Source: Bufo bufo
Lineage: Eukaryota > Chordata > Amphibia > Anura > Bufonidae
Assembly (NCBI RefSeq): GCF_905171765.1
Contig: NC_053391.1
Location: 151,223,917 to 151,287,916 of the forward strand
Length of the DNA: 64,000 nucleotides
Direction: 5' to 3'
Shown: in pieces, positions 33,479 through 43,327 of the stretch
How the letters are laid out: every line of letters starts with the position of its first letter
Position numbering within the stretch: the first letter of the stretch is position 1
Translations under genes and position numbers: made by a program
Notes under the pieces: model-generated
What the model saw: only the letters and a program-made list of their open reading frames with translations
Database searches by the model: none
Told to the model about the DNA's origin: nothing

Positions 33479-33491
33479 TTAGGACCAAGCC

Positions 33492-36400
33492 ATGAATTCT
33501 GACGGTACAGGGCCATCCTCGCTACCCACGCTGGTTGCCAGACTTGATCAGCAGGATCACCTGTTGGGTCGGTTCGCTGTGGCGTTGCAAACCCTGCTTG
33601 AACGCACGGCTCATTTCGCTCCCGTTGCCGATGGGTCGGTTGTCGCTCCTGGGCTCGCTCCTACTGCCGCTCCTGTTGTTGCGCCAGAGTCTACCCCGAC
33701 ACCTGTTGTTGCGCCTGCGGTGTTTCGGGGTATGACCGGTTCTGCCCCTCTTCCACAGCGCTTTGGGGGAGAGCCAACTCAGTGCCGAGGTTTCCTTAAC
33801 CAGGTGGGCATTTATTTCGAGTTGCTGCCACATGCCTTTCCTACTGAGAGATCAAAGGTGGGCTTCTTGATCTCGCTGCTCTCGGACAAGGCCTTGGCCT
33901 GGGCCAGCCCTTTATGGGAGAACAACGATCCGGTGGTTGCCGAGTTTTCCGGTTTTGTTGCTTCTCTTCGGAAGGTATTCGATGTGCCGGCTCGTGCTGC
34001 CTCTGCTGCGAAGCTCCTTATGTCCATCAGACAGGGTTCACGATCCGTAGCTGAATACGCCATTGAGTTTCGTACCCTGGCAGCAGAGGTGGGCTGGAAT
34101 AATGAGGCTCTGGTCGCTGCTTTCTCTCATGGTCTCTCGGATGCCTTGAAGGATGAGGTTGCAGCTAAGGACCTACCAGTTGAGCTCGAGTCTCTTATTT
34201 CTTTCCTGATTTTGATTGACACCAGACTCAGGGAGAGACCTTCCTTTAAGGAGAACCTGCGGAGGTCTTCTAACAGATTGGTGCCTACGTTTGCTGTCCC
34301 ACCCGTGCCTCCCTCTCCTCCCACGCCTCCTGGGGATGACTTGTCTGGGGGTGAACCCATGCAGCTGGGGTTTGCTCGCCTGTCCGAGGGGGAGAGGGCA
34401 CTCCGGAGACGTGAGGGCCGATGCATGTACTGTGGTCTCGGTGGGCATTTTCGGTTGGCATGTCCGAACCGTCCGGGAAACGCTCGTACCCTGAGATCCT
34501 GTCGGGGGCAGATCTTGGGTGGAGTCTCCTCGTCCCCGGTTTCCCGTGTTGACAAACCACTGATCACTGTTGTCCTCTCCTGGGTCGGGGGCTCGGTGAC
34601 GACCCAGGCATTGGTGGACTCTGGTGCTGGTGGTTTGTTCATTGATAGTGTGTTCGCTGCCGCCAATTCCATTCCTCTGCAGGCTCGAGGTTCCCCACTG
34701 GCTCTTGAGGCGATAGACGGCAGACCCCTTCTGCCGCCACACGTGACTCATGAGACCCTTCCAGTGGGGATAGCCATTGGTGCCGTTCACAGAGAGTCGG
34801 TCTGCCTCCAGGTTATTTCGTCTCCACACTACTCGGTGGTCTTGGGGTACCCCTGGCTCCAGAAGCATAATCCGACTTTCGATTGGAGATCGGTCGAGAT
34901 CCTCTCGTGGTCACCGCAGTGTGGGGCTAGTTGCATCCATGGGTCTGTCAAGTTGCTGTGTACTTCCTCGGACTCTCTGTTGCCTCCTGAATATGAGGAG
35001 TACCGGGATGTATTCGATAAGGTGCGCGCGGTTGCCCTACCTCCGCACCGCCCATATGATTGTGCCATAGAGTTACAATCTGGTGCCGTTCCTCCTCGTG
35101 GCAAAGTCTATCCACTGTCGGTAGCGGAGAATGAGGCCATGGAGGAGTACGTGAGGGAGGCGCTTTCACGCGGACACATTCGCAAATCTTCGTCCCCGGC
35201 AGGGGCTGGATTTTTCTTTGTGAAAAAGAAGGGCGGTGAGTTGAGGCCTTGCATCGATTACAGGGGTCTCAATCGCATCACGATCAAGAACGCTTACCCG
35301 ATACCCTTGATTTCCGAGCTGTTCGATCGCCTTAAAGGGGCCACGGTCTTTACCAAACTCGACCTGAGGGCGGCATATAACCTGGTAAGGATCAAGGCGG
35401 GCGATGAGTGGAAGACCGCGTTTAACACCAGGACCGGTCATTACGAATCCTTGGTTATGCCCTTTGGGTTGTGCAATGCGCCCGCAGTCTTTCAGGAATT
35501 CATCAACGATGTTTTCCGTGACCTGTTGCAGCAGTGTGTGGTAGTCTATTTGGATGACATCTTGGTATATTCTGAATCCATGGAGGCCCACATTCTGGAT
35601 GTCAGACGAGTGTTGCAACGGTTACGAGAGAACAAGCTGTTCGGTAAGCTTGAGAAATGCGAATTTCACCGATCCCAGGTAACCTTCTTAGGTTACATCA
35701 TTTCCGCTGAGGGGTTCTCCATGGATCCTGAGAAGGTTTCGGCTGTCTTACAGTGGCCCCAGCCCAGTGGTCTTCGTTCCCTGCAGCGCTTTTTGGGCTT
35801 CGCCAATTATTATCGGAAGTTCATCAGGGACTTTTCCATGCTGGCCAAGCCTCTCACGGATCTGACCAGGAAGGGCAGTAATTCCCAGGTCTGGCCGCTC
35901 GAGGCCATCCGAGCTTTTGAGGCCCTAAAGTCCGCCTTTGTGTCGGCTCCGATTCTGTCGCATCCCAACCCTGGGTTGCCCTTTGTCCTCGAGGTGGACG
36001 CGTCTGAGACGGGAGTAGGCGCCCTTCTGTCTCAGCGTAGAACACCAGAGGGTCCTCTGCTTCCTTGTGGGTTTTACTCCCGGAAACTGTCTTCCGCGGA
36101 GTGCAACTATCAGATTGGTGACAGGGAGTTATTGGCCATCGTGCAGGCCCTTAAAGAATGGAGGCACTTGCTCGAGGGTTCGGTGGTTCCGGTTCTCATC
36201 CTGACGGACCACAAGAATCTGACCTACCTTTCTGAGGCCAAGAGATTGACACCACGTCAGGCCAGATGGGCTCTGTTCTTGTCACGTTTTAATTACGTGG
36301 TCTCCTACCTACCCGGTTCCAAGAACATCAGGGCGGATGCCTTATCACGGCAGTACTCCGAGCTGTCCAGGGAGGAGTCGATTCCGACTTCGGTCATACC

Positions 36401-37823
36401 TCCGAATCAGATCCTGGCCGCCATTCGCACCAGCCTGACCTCTCCCCTGGGTGAGCAGATTTTGGCGGCTCAATCTGGTGCTCCCTCTGGGAGACCCAAC
36501 GGCAGATGTTTTGTGCCTGAGGAGTTGCGCACTCGGTTGTTGCGTACCTACCATAACTCCAAGACCGCGGGGCATCCTGGAAAGAATCAGCTGTCCTGGG
36601 CTGTTTCACGTCTGTTCTGGTGGCCTTCCCTACGTTCCGACATCGCCGCATATGTAGCGGCATGCTCCGTTTGTGCCCAGAGTAAGTCCCCTCGGCACCT
36701 TCCGTTGGGCCTTCTGCAACCCATAGCCACCGGGGAGCGTCCATGGTCACACCTGGGGATGGATTTCATTGTGGACCTCCCTGCATCCCGAGGCCATACG
36801 GTCATTCTCATGATTGTGGATCGGTTTTCCAAAATGTGCCACTGTGTTCCTCTCAAGAAGTTACCCTCTGCACAAGAGTTGGCCACGATTTTTGCCAGGG
36901 AGGTCTTCCGGTTGCACGGTTTGCCTAAGGAGATTGTGTCGGATCGGGGGAGTCAGTTTGTGTCCAGGTTCTGGCGCGCCTTTTGCTCCCAGTTGGGGAT
37001 TCATCTCTCCTTCTCCTCGGCCTACCACCCTCAGTCCAATGGGGCCGCAGAACGATCCAATCAGGCCTTGGAGCAATTCCTTCGTTGCTATGTCTCCGAT
37101 CACCAAGACAATTGGGTTGACCTCCTGCCTTGGGCTGAGTTTGCCAGGAACACGGCGGTGAACTCTTCCTCTGGGACGTCTCCCTTCATGGCCAATTATG
37201 GGTTCCAACCTGCCGTGTTACCGGAGGTATTCTCTCCCCAGGATATTCCGGCTGTGGAGGATCACCTTTCCGTCCTACGTGCTTCTTGGGTACAGATCCA
37301 GAAGTCTCTTGAGGTCTCTGCGCAGCGCCAGAGACTCCAGGCTGATCGCAGACGAGCGCCTGCTCCTTCCTACCAGGTCGGAGACCGTGTATGGTTGTCC
37401 ACCCGCAACCTCAACCTTCGAGTGCCCACTCCCAAGCTGGCGCCTCGCTTTGTTGGTCCCTTCCGAGTGCTTCGCAGGGTAAACCCGGTAGCCTATGCCC
37501 TTGCGCTTCCTCCTGGCATGCGGATCTCCAACGTGTTTCATGTCTCCCTGTTGAAGCCACTGGTGTGTAATCGTTTCACTTCCTCGGTTCCTCGGCCTCG
37601 TCCGGTCCAAGTGGGCAATCGTGAGGAATATGAGGTGAGCAATATCCTGGACTCACGCCTGGTCCGCGGTCGGTTGCAGTTTTTGGTCCATTGGCGTGGT
37701 TATGGTCCAGAGGAGCGTTCCTGGGTTCCCTCCGCAGATGTCCATGCTCCTGCCTTGCTCCGAGCCTTCCACGCACGCTTCCCTCAGAAACCGTTTTGTG
37801 CTCCGCGGAGGAGGGGTCCTTGA
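33492..37823 (+). CDS. Gypsy gag-pol polyprotein with chromodomain, intact
   Basis: 1,443 codons from a true ATG 13 bp after the LTR to a TGA at 37,821. Gag-type capsid region is at about residues 75-260, with a CCHC knuckle at 311-324 (CMYCGLGGHFRLAC). The protease aspartate is about 376 (LVDSGAGG). Reverse transcriptase has YLDD at 686-689, and RNase H begins with DASETGVG near 836. Integrase has its zinc finger from His 1021 and His 1028 with CSVCAQ, catalytic residues Asp 1091 (GMDFIVDLP), Asp 1151 (SDRGSQF) and Glu 1187 with the usual 35-residue spacing. A chromodomain (EYEVSNILDSR, FLVHWRGYGPEERSWVP) is at about 1379-1419, which can direct integration to marked chromatin. No frameshift separates gag and pol. 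All catalytic residues checked are present. Confidence 0.97.
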   Translation: MNSDGTGPSSLPTLVARLDQQDHLLGRFAVALQTLLERTAHFAPVADGSVVAPGLAPTAAPVVAPESTPTPVVAPAVFRGMTGSAPLPQRFGGEPTQCRGFLNQVGIYFELLPHAFPTERSKVGFLISLLSDKALAWASPLWENNDPVVAEFSGFVASLRKVFDVPARAASAAKLLMSIRQGSRSVAEYAIEFRTLAAEVGWNNEALVAAFSHGLSDALKDEVAAKDLPVELESLISFLILIDTRLRERPSFKENLRRSSNRLVPTFAVPPVPPSPPTPPGDDLSGGEPMQLGFARLSEGERALRRREGRCMYCGLGGHFRLACPNRPGNARTLRSCRGQILGGVSSSPVSRVDKPLITVVLSWVGGSVTTQALVDSGAGGLFIDSVFAAANSIPLQARGSPLALEAIDGRPLLPPHVTHETLPVGIAIGAVHRESVCLQVISSPHYSVVLGYPWLQKHNPTFDWRSVEILSWSPQCGASCIHGSVKLLCTSSDSLLPPEYEEYRDVFDKVRAVALPPHRPYDCAIELQSGAVPPRGKVYPLSVAENEAMEEYVREALSRGHIRKSSSPAGAGFFFVKKKGGELRPCIDYRGLNRITIKNAYPIPLISELFDRLKGATVFTKLDLRAAYNLVRIKAGDEWKTAFNTRTGHYESLVMPFGLCNAPAVFQEFINDVFRDLLQQCVVVYLDDILVYSESMEAHILDVRRVLQRLRENKLFGKLEKCEFHRSQVTFLGYIISAEGFSMDPEKVSAVLQWPQPSGLRSLQRFLGFANYYRKFIRDFSMLAKPLTDLTRKGSNSQVWPLEAIRAFEALKSAFVSAPILSHPNPGLPFVLEVDASETGVGALLSQRRTPEGPLLPCGFYSRKLSSAECNYQIGDRELLAIVQALKEWRHLLEGSVVPVLILTDHKNLTYLSEAKRLTPRQARWALFLSRFNYVVSYLPGSKNIRADALSRQYSELSREESIPTSVIPPNQILAAIRTSLTSPLGEQILAAQSGAPSGRPNGRCFVPEELRTRLLRTYHNSKTAGHPGKNQLSWAVSRLFWWPSLRSDIAAYVAACSVCAQSKSPRHLPLGLLQPIATGERPWSHLGMDFIVDLPASRGHTVILMIVDRFSKMCHCVPLKKLPSAQELATIFAREVFRLHGLPKEIVSDRGSQFVSRFWRAFCSQLGIHLSFSSAYHPQSNGAAERSNQALEQFLRCYVSDHQDNWVDLLPWAEFARNTAVNSSSGTSPFMANYGFQPAVLPEVFSPQDIPAVEDHLSVLRASWVQIQKSLEVSAQRQRLQADRRRAPAPSYQVGDRVWLSTRNLNLRVPTPKLAPRFVGPFRVLRRVNPVAYALALPPGMRISNVFHVSLLKPLVCNRFTSSVPRPRPVQVGNREEYEVSNILDSRLVRGRLQFLVHWRGYGPEERSWVPSADVHAPALLRAFHARFPQKPFCAPRRRGP

Positions 37824-37834
37824 GGGGGAGGTAC
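37820..37834 (+). promoter_or_regulatory. Gypsy polypurine tract
   Basis: TGAGGGGGAGGTAC directly before the 3' LTR; it includes the stop codon of gag-pol. Confidence 0.85.
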
Positions 37835-38360
37835 TGTCATGGTCTTACCTGCTTGCTGCTCTCCTTCGTTTGACATGTGCTGGCGGCCATCTTGGATTCT
37901 GGGTTTCTTGTAGCCTTCCACCCTGCGGCTCCTCCTTCCCCTGGGAGGAGCTGGATGCCTAGCTCATATATATAGGAGGTCTGTGGCTTCAGTTCCTTGC
38001 TTGGTCCTCTTGTGTTCACATGCTTCTAAGACTGCTGCTGCTTCTGGTTCCTGATCCTGGCTTCGTCTGACTACCCTTCTGGTTCCTGATCCTGGCTTCG
38101 TCTGACTACCCTGCTGGTTCCTGATCCTGGCTTCGTCTGACTACCCCGCTGGTTCCTGATCCTGGCTTCGTCTGACTACCCCGCTGGTTCCTGATCCTGG
38201 CTTCGTCTGACTACCCTTCTGGTTCCTGACCTCTGGCTTCGCAAAGACTCTGCTCGGTTTCACCATCCGTTTGGACTTTTGCTTTACAGCTTTATTTTCA
38301 ATAAAGCCTTCTCATTTTCACTTATCTCTTGTTGTACGTCTGGTTCATGGTTCCGTGACA
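37835..38360 (+). repeat. Gypsy 3' LTR
   Basis: 526 bp, same as the 5' LTR in every stretch I compared, including the 35-bp array (38,044-38,237) and AATAAA at 38,300-38,305. Equal repeat number in both LTRs also argues for a recent insertion. Confidence 0.95.
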
Positions 38361-39186
38361 GGTGCATAAGTAAGCCAATTTTCCCCTCCCGACTGCATAT
38401 ACTGCATGTCCCACTGGGGGTCTGGACCATAATATGGGTAAGCTTCAGTGTCACCCAAACATAACCCTTTTACCATATTCATATGGAAGGTGTCATCAGC
38501 CCCTTCCCGAGGGAACAAATTTATACTCTTCATCCCCTCTGTCCAGTCCTTCCACTTTAATAACTTGTCCCACATTTCCACCCGATCACATTTCAGCCAT
38601 TGACCTCCCTTGGATGTGGTATCCCTTTCTCACGCTCCCTCTCCAGCATGGAACCCTGATTCCTTGATACTCGTGATCACCATGGTAGGCGCATAAAAGA
38701 ACATCAAAAGTTGATAGAGAAGATATCCAATTGGATTGTGGACATCACGGGGACGTGCGATCAGGCAGAAGTTATCTAGAGTCAACAAAGTGGCAGCAGG
38801 GCCTCTCCTGACTAACGTTCCCTAATCCAAAATACCGCAGTGACAGTCCCTGTAATTTTTTATTAATCATTCCAATAACAGGGCATCTTAAGAGTCCTGT
38901 ATTGTTATTTATCGTCACTACCTCCCCAAGTCTGGAGTGGGTAATTGCCGCGTGCTCCCTCCTTTACTTGGATACTTCCGCTTTAATAACGTGTCCCACA
39001 TTTCCGTTCGATCACATTTCAGCCATTGACCTCCCTTGGATGTGGTATCCCTTTCTCATGCTCCCTCTCTGGCGTGGAACCCTGGTTCCCCATTACCCGT
39101 GATCACCATGGTATGCGCATAAAAGAACATAGAAAGTTGATAGGCTAGATATCCAATTGGATCGTGAACGTCATGGGGACGTGCGA
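38361..39186 (-). pseudogene. gag: ERV2 gag matrix region with internal duplication
   Basis: The minus-strand frame 38,581-38,361 (KLLKWKDWTEG, YGPDPQWDMQYMQ) continues the gag interrupted by gypsy. Upstream, similar coding quality extends to about 38,760 (RDVHNPIGYLL). A 206-bp stretch (38,555-38,760) is repeated in direct orientation at 38,981-39,186, 426 bp away, at roughly 90 percent identity by eye. No initiation ATG, leader, primer site or 5' LTR was found; the provirus stops at a hAT remnant. Confidence 0.7.
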
Positions 39187-40366
39187 CATGGTGGAGCAGT
39201 ATGTGTGCTCACATCTACACGTACTGACTGATGGGTCTGCCCCCTTCAACTTCAGGGTCCCCAAATTGGGCACATGGCCTGAGCTTGCCCTTTACGCCTT
39301 GGAAGTGCTGGGCTGCCTTGCAGCCAGTGTATTGTCTGAACGTTTGTTTAGCACGGCAGGAGGAGGTTATCACGGACAAGAACAGCCAATGTGGACAAGC
39401 TCACGTTCATTAAAATTAACCAGGCAGGTATCCCCAGGACTGTGACTGTGATGAGGGAGCATAGAAGATGGTTCTTTGTGGTAAGAGCAATGAGACTATG
39501 GAACTCTCTGCCTGAGGAGGTGGTGATGGGGAGTACAAAAAAGAAATTCAAAAGGGGCCTGGATGTATTTCTAGAGTGTAATAATATTAAAGGCTTTAGC
39601 TACTAGAGAGGGGTCATTGATCCAGGGAGTTATTCTGATTGCCTGATTGGAGTCGGGAAGGAATTTTTTATTCCCCTAAAGAGTGGAAAATTGGCTTCTA
39701 TCTCACAGTTTTTTTTTTGCCTTCCTCTGGATCAACATCCAGGATAACAGGCCAAACTGGATGGACAATCGTATTTTTTAGGTCTTATGTACTATGTTAC
39801 TATGTTACTATGTTTGTGCAGAATAGACATGTATACCGGCCTCACCCAGCGATTGTTGTACTCCAGCGCACTTTTTCTTTGTTTTATTTTTAATATTTCC
39901 CAATGTTTTGGGGTCTACCAAAATTTGAACAAAAAAAATAAAATTATAAAATAAAATAAAAAACAAAACAAAAAACCAGTGTTGGCTACCTCCTCCTCCT
40001 CCACCGCTGCTTCCACCTACACCGCCACATCCACCGCCTCCTCAACCTCCTACTCTATATGGACCTCATCCTCCTAGATCAAGATTATTATTTTTTATTT
40101 TTATGTATTTTATGTTATTTTAAGTCATTTCCCTATCCACATTTGTTTTCAGGGCACTTGTCATGCTCTTAACCACATTTTTCTGCCTTTTGCAGCCCTC
40201 TAGCCCATTCCATTACTTTTTTAGAGCCATTTTAGTGCTCCAAAGTTCGGGTCCCTATTGACTTCAATGGGGTTCGGGGTCAAGTTCAGGCCCAGAACTC
40301 TAACTTTTTTTTGAAGTTCGGCCGAACCCAAACATCCAGGTGTCCGCTGAACTCTACTCATCTCTA
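39187..40366 (+). mobile_element. hAT remnant: transposase C-terminus and right end
   Basis: 39,230-39,412 encodes the C-terminal dimerisation region of a BED-type hAT transposase (PKLGTWPELALYALEVLGC, SERLFSTAG), with a frame change after STAG. After a LINE tail, 39,816-40,366 is hAT 3' sequence ending in TTCGGCCGAAC-type subterminal repeats and the terminus whose complement reads TAGAGATGAG. The 8 bp after it are GTCGTAAC; no matching left copy was found. It may be the distal part of the hAT copy that ERV2 entered at 11,174. Confidence 0.75.
39413..39815 (+). mobile_element. 3' end of a CR1/L2-like LINE, different subfamily
   Basis: Short coding remnant with VVRAMRLWNSLPEEVV, the C-terminal block of CR1-like proteins, then a 3' tail with GCCTTCCTCTGGATCAACAT and a terminal TACTATGTTACTATG repeat. 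Typical 5'-truncated insertion. Its sequence differs from the LINE at 11,656. Confidence 0.75.
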
Positions 40367-41344
40367 GTCGTAACCATGGAAAAGAACAGTGTATAATGCA
40401 ATTAAAAAATTAATTTAGCCAGCAAAGGAAGCAATATGGACAATCACAATACATTAGTAGGTGCCTTGTATTAACTTTGTCTATATGATAAGACAAAGTT
40501 ATGGGTAGAGAGGCAAAATATTCCCTCTCTACCCATCCTGAAATGTAGAAAATGAAGAAAATGCCAGAATAATATATTTCAGTAATATAAACATATTTCC
40601 AAAAAAATAGAATTATCAAAAGATAACTCCAATCCCAACTGTTTAACCGATATGATGGCATGGTCAAAAGTGACTGTGGCATATGAGCAGTTATAGAGAG
40701 TGGTACCCTTTGTCCCCTTTGTCCCCTTATTGTTCCCTGTGATGCAATTGTGGGTTCCCAAAGGTTCTCATAACAGCTGGCAGGGTGTAATGGTGCAGTG
40801 CAATAAGAATGCAATACAAGTAGGTTCAAACACCATGGGATGCTTAAAGACAATGTAAAAAAATAAAAAATAAATAATTATTTAGAAATTATTTAAAAAT
40901 TCAAATGCAGTAACATTAAAAACAAATTGTTTTTAGAACAAAAAGAAACTCAATGCCAGACTTTACATTTTTGGTCACCTTGTCTACCCAAAAATAGAAT
41001 AAAGAATTTTCCAAAAATTGTATATAGCCGAATATAGGACCAATGAAAACAGCTCATATCACAAAAAAAGAAGTCCTTGCACAGCAATGACAATGGAAAA
41101 AATGAAAATAAAAATCTAATGGATACAGGCGTAACGAAAAAAAGAGAAAAAGAAAAGAACTATGGAAAAATAAAAAATGTTACGGTCCTTGGATAGTAAA
41201 GAGAAAAAAAAAATGTATATGAATATTACATTGGTCTAGAAGGTGTTAAAATTATTTAAAAAAATTATAAACACAAGCCTATTCAAATGTTTCCCAGTAC
41301 ATTGTATTAATGTACTAAAATGCTATAATATTATGCGGAAATTC
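40367..41344. other. Unassigned AT-rich sequence
   Basis: No recognisable gene or element ends. A pair of perfect hairpins stands out at 40,473-40,536. A 147-codon minus-strand frame (40,410-40,853) shows no motif. The rest is A-rich with simple-sequence stretches around 41,090-41,220. Confidence 0.6.
40473..40536. repeat. Two adjoining perfect hairpins
   Basis: Hairpin 1 has a 10-bp stem AACTTTGTCT (40,473-40,482) with its complement at 40,491-40,500. Hairpin 2 follows without a gap, with a 13-bp stem ATGGGTAGAGAGG (40,501-40,513) and complement at 40,524-40,536. Loops are 8 and 10 nt. Function unknown. Confidence 0.8.
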
Positions 41345-41346
41345 TA

Positions 41347-42939
41347 CAAACCGGATTCCAAAAAAGTTGGGACACTATACAAATCGTGAATAAAAACTGA
41401 ATGCAATGATGTGGAGGTGCCAACTTCTAATATTTTATTCAGAATAGAACATAAATCACGGAACAAAAGTTTAAACTGAGAAAATGTACCATTTTAAGGG
41501 AAAAATATGTTGAATCAGAATTTCATGGTGTCAACAAATCCCCAAAAAGTTGAGACAAGGCCATTTTCACCACTGTGTGGCATCTCCCCTTCTTCTTACA
41601 ACACTCAACAGACGTCTGGGGACCAAGGAGACCAGTTTCTCAAGTTTAGAAATAGGAATGCTCTCCCATTCTTGTCTAATACAGGCCTCTAACTGTTCAA
41701 TCGTCTTGGGCCTTCTTTGTTGCACCTTCCTCTTTATGATGCGCCAAATGTTCTCTATAGGTGAAAGATCTGGACTGCAGACTGGCCATTTCAGTACCCG
41801 GATCCCTCTCCTACACAGCCATGATGTTGTGATTGATGCAGAATGTGGTCTGGCATTATCTTGTTGAAAAATGCAGGGTCTTCCCTGAAAGAGATGACGT
41901 CTGGATGGGAGCATATGTTGTTCTAGAACCTGAATATATTTTTCTGCATTGATGGTGCCTTTCCAGACAGGCAAGCTTCCCATGCCACACGCACTCATGC
42001 AACCCCATACCATCAGAGATGCAGGCTTCTGAACTGAGCGTTGATAACAACTTGGGTTGTCCTTGTCCTCTTTGGTCCGGATGACATGGCGTCCCAGATT
42101 TTTAAAAAGAACTTTGAATCGTGACTCGTCTGACCACAGAACAGTCTTCCATTTTGCCACACTCCATTTTAAATGATCCCTGGCCCAGTGAAAACGCCTG
42201 AGCTTGTGGATCTTGCTTAGAAATGGCTTCTTCTTTGCACTGTAGAGTTTCAGCTGGCAACGGTGGATGGCACGGTGGATTGTGTTCACTGACAATGGTT
42301 TCTGGAAGTATTCCTGAGCCCATTCTGTGATTTCCTTTACAGTAGCATTCCTGTTTGTGGTGCAGTGTCGTTTAAGGGCCCGGAGGTCACGGGCGTCCAG
42401 TATGGTTTTACGGCCTTGACCCTTACGCACAGAGATTGTTCCAGATTTTCTGAATCTTCGGACGATGTTATGCACAGTTGATGATGATAGATGCAAAGTC
42501 TTTGCAATTTTTCGCTGGGTAACACCTTTTTGATATTGCTCCACTATCTTTCTGCGCAACATTGTGGGAATTGGTGATCCTCTACCCATCTTGGCTTCTG
42601 AGAGACACTGCCACTCTGAGAAGCTCTTTTTATACCCAATCATGTTGCCAATTGACCTAATTAGTGTTAATTGGTCTTCCAGCTCTTCGTTATGCTCAAA
42701 TTTACTTTTTCCAGCCTCTTATTGCTACTTGTCCCAACTTTTTGGGGATTTGTTGACACCGTGAAAATTGGAATCAACGTATTTTTCCTTGAAAATGATA
42801 CATTTACTCGGATTAAACGTTTGATCTGTCATCTACGTTCTATTACAAATAAAATATTGACATTTGCCATCTCCACATCATTGCATTCAGTTTTTATTCA
42901 CAATTTGTTTAGTGTCCCAACTTTTTGGAATCCGGTTTG
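41347..42939 (-). mobile_element. Tc1-like transposon A, apparently intact
   Basis: 1,593 bp between TA dinucleotides (41,345-41,346 and 42,940-42,941). The terminal inverted repeats are long, about 215 bp, beginning CAAACCGGATTCCAAAAA. Within each arm the motif CCAAAAAGTTGGGACA appears twice, at the outer end and about 190 bp in, which is the IR/DR arrangement of transposase-binding sites known from Sleeping Beauty-like elements. The arms differ at scattered sites. Confidence 0.95.
41567..42589 (-). CDS. Tc1-like transposase A (DD34E), intact
   Basis: Cut-and-paste transposase of 340 residues when started at MGRGSPIPTMLRR (42,589). An in-frame ATG 18 codons upstream (42,643) would give 358; the shorter form fits the family length. 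N-terminal paired-like helix-turn-helix DNA-binding region at residues 1-110, with a GRKT/basic linker near 60. Catalytic residues are Asp 154 (WSDESRF), Asp 244 (QQDNARPH) and Glu 279 (SPDLSPIENIW), the last two with the DD34E spacing. No stops or frameshifts. It lies between two complete inverted repeats, so the unit could be autonomous if transcribed. Confidence 0.95.
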   Translation of the reverse strand: MGRGSPIPTMLRRKIVEQYQKGVTQRKIAKTLHLSSSTVHNIVRRFRKSGTISVRKGQGRKTILDARDLRALKRHCTTNRNATVKEITEWAQEYFQKPLSVNTIHRAIHRCQLKLYSAKKKPFLSKIHKLRRFHWARDHLKWSVAKWKTVLWSDESRFKVLFKNLGRHVIRTKEDKDNPSCYQRSVQKPASLMVWGCMSACGMGSLPVWKGTINAEKYIQVLEQHMLPSRRHLFQGRPCIFQQDNARPHSASITTSWLCRRGIRVLKWPVCSPDLSPIENIWRIIKRKVQQRRPKTIEQLEACIRQEWESIPISKLEKLVSLVPRRLLSVVRRRGDATQW

Positions 42940-42941
42940 TA

Positions 42942-43327
42942 ATATATTAAGTTAAATTATTATTATTATTATTATAACTGTATAATCTGTTTGTCCATAT
43001 GGAACTGGAAGTGCAGCTGTGTGGGAGTTTAATCGGATCATAACAATAGATATATTTTCAATATTATTTGTTGTCAGTGGGCAGTGATAGCATATTAATT
43101 AATTCTACAAAATCAAATGTTTACACTAGAATTATATACCTAAAGTAATATATTATTGCCATAGAGCATATTGTGTATTGGAATAACTTAATTTCCATTT
43201 TCTAAGCACATAGTGTAACATTCAGGCTAATATAAAAGAAATGACAGGCAAAATAATGTTTTTCAATAATTTTATCCAAGAGTTTTTTTTTTTTTCTATG
43301 AAAATGTTAAAGTGATCACATCTCTAT
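42942..43327. other. Unassigned sequence
   Basis: AT-rich, with a short ATT repeat near 42,955-42,975. No gene or element end recognised. The last 8 bp (43,320-43,327, ATCTCTAT) may be the target site of the next element. Confidence 0.5.

Larger units (their letters stand above)
32953..38360 (+). mobile_element. Full-length Ty3/gypsy chromovirus in ERV2 gag
   Basis: 5,408 bp. Two 526-bp LTRs read as identical; a 5-bp duplication GGTGC flanks them (32,948-32,952 and 38,361-38,365). Between them lies a single uninterrupted gag-pol frame and a polypurine tract. All structural parts of an autonomous element are present. After the 5' LTR the sequence reads TTAGGACCAAGCCATGAAT, with the gag ATG at 33,492; I could not match this primer region to a tRNA with confidence. 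Confidence 0.97.
11174..39186 (-). mobile_element. ERV2: class I endogenous retrovirus split by five later insertions
   Basis: One minus-strand provirus whose parts keep the correct order: matrix (38,361-39,186), gag middle, nucleocapsid and protease (31,052-32,952), reverse transcriptase (23,829-24,513), connection, RNase H, integrase and env (15,158-18,579), env transmembrane part (14,602-14,813), env tail, polypurine tract and 3' LTR (11,174-11,655). The pieces add up to about 7.5 kb. Exact duplications at three breaks (GTCAACAT, TTAA, GGTGC) show clean insertions into a once continuous provirus. No 5' LTR is visible; the 5' end meets a hAT fragment at about 39,187. It shares the polypurine core and integrase-tail motif with ERV1, but its env differs. 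Confidence 0.9.

Noticed and set aside
34127..37776. Several 60 to 231-codon antisense frames under the gypsy gene
   Set aside because: Shadows of the strongly coding plus strand with high GC third positions.
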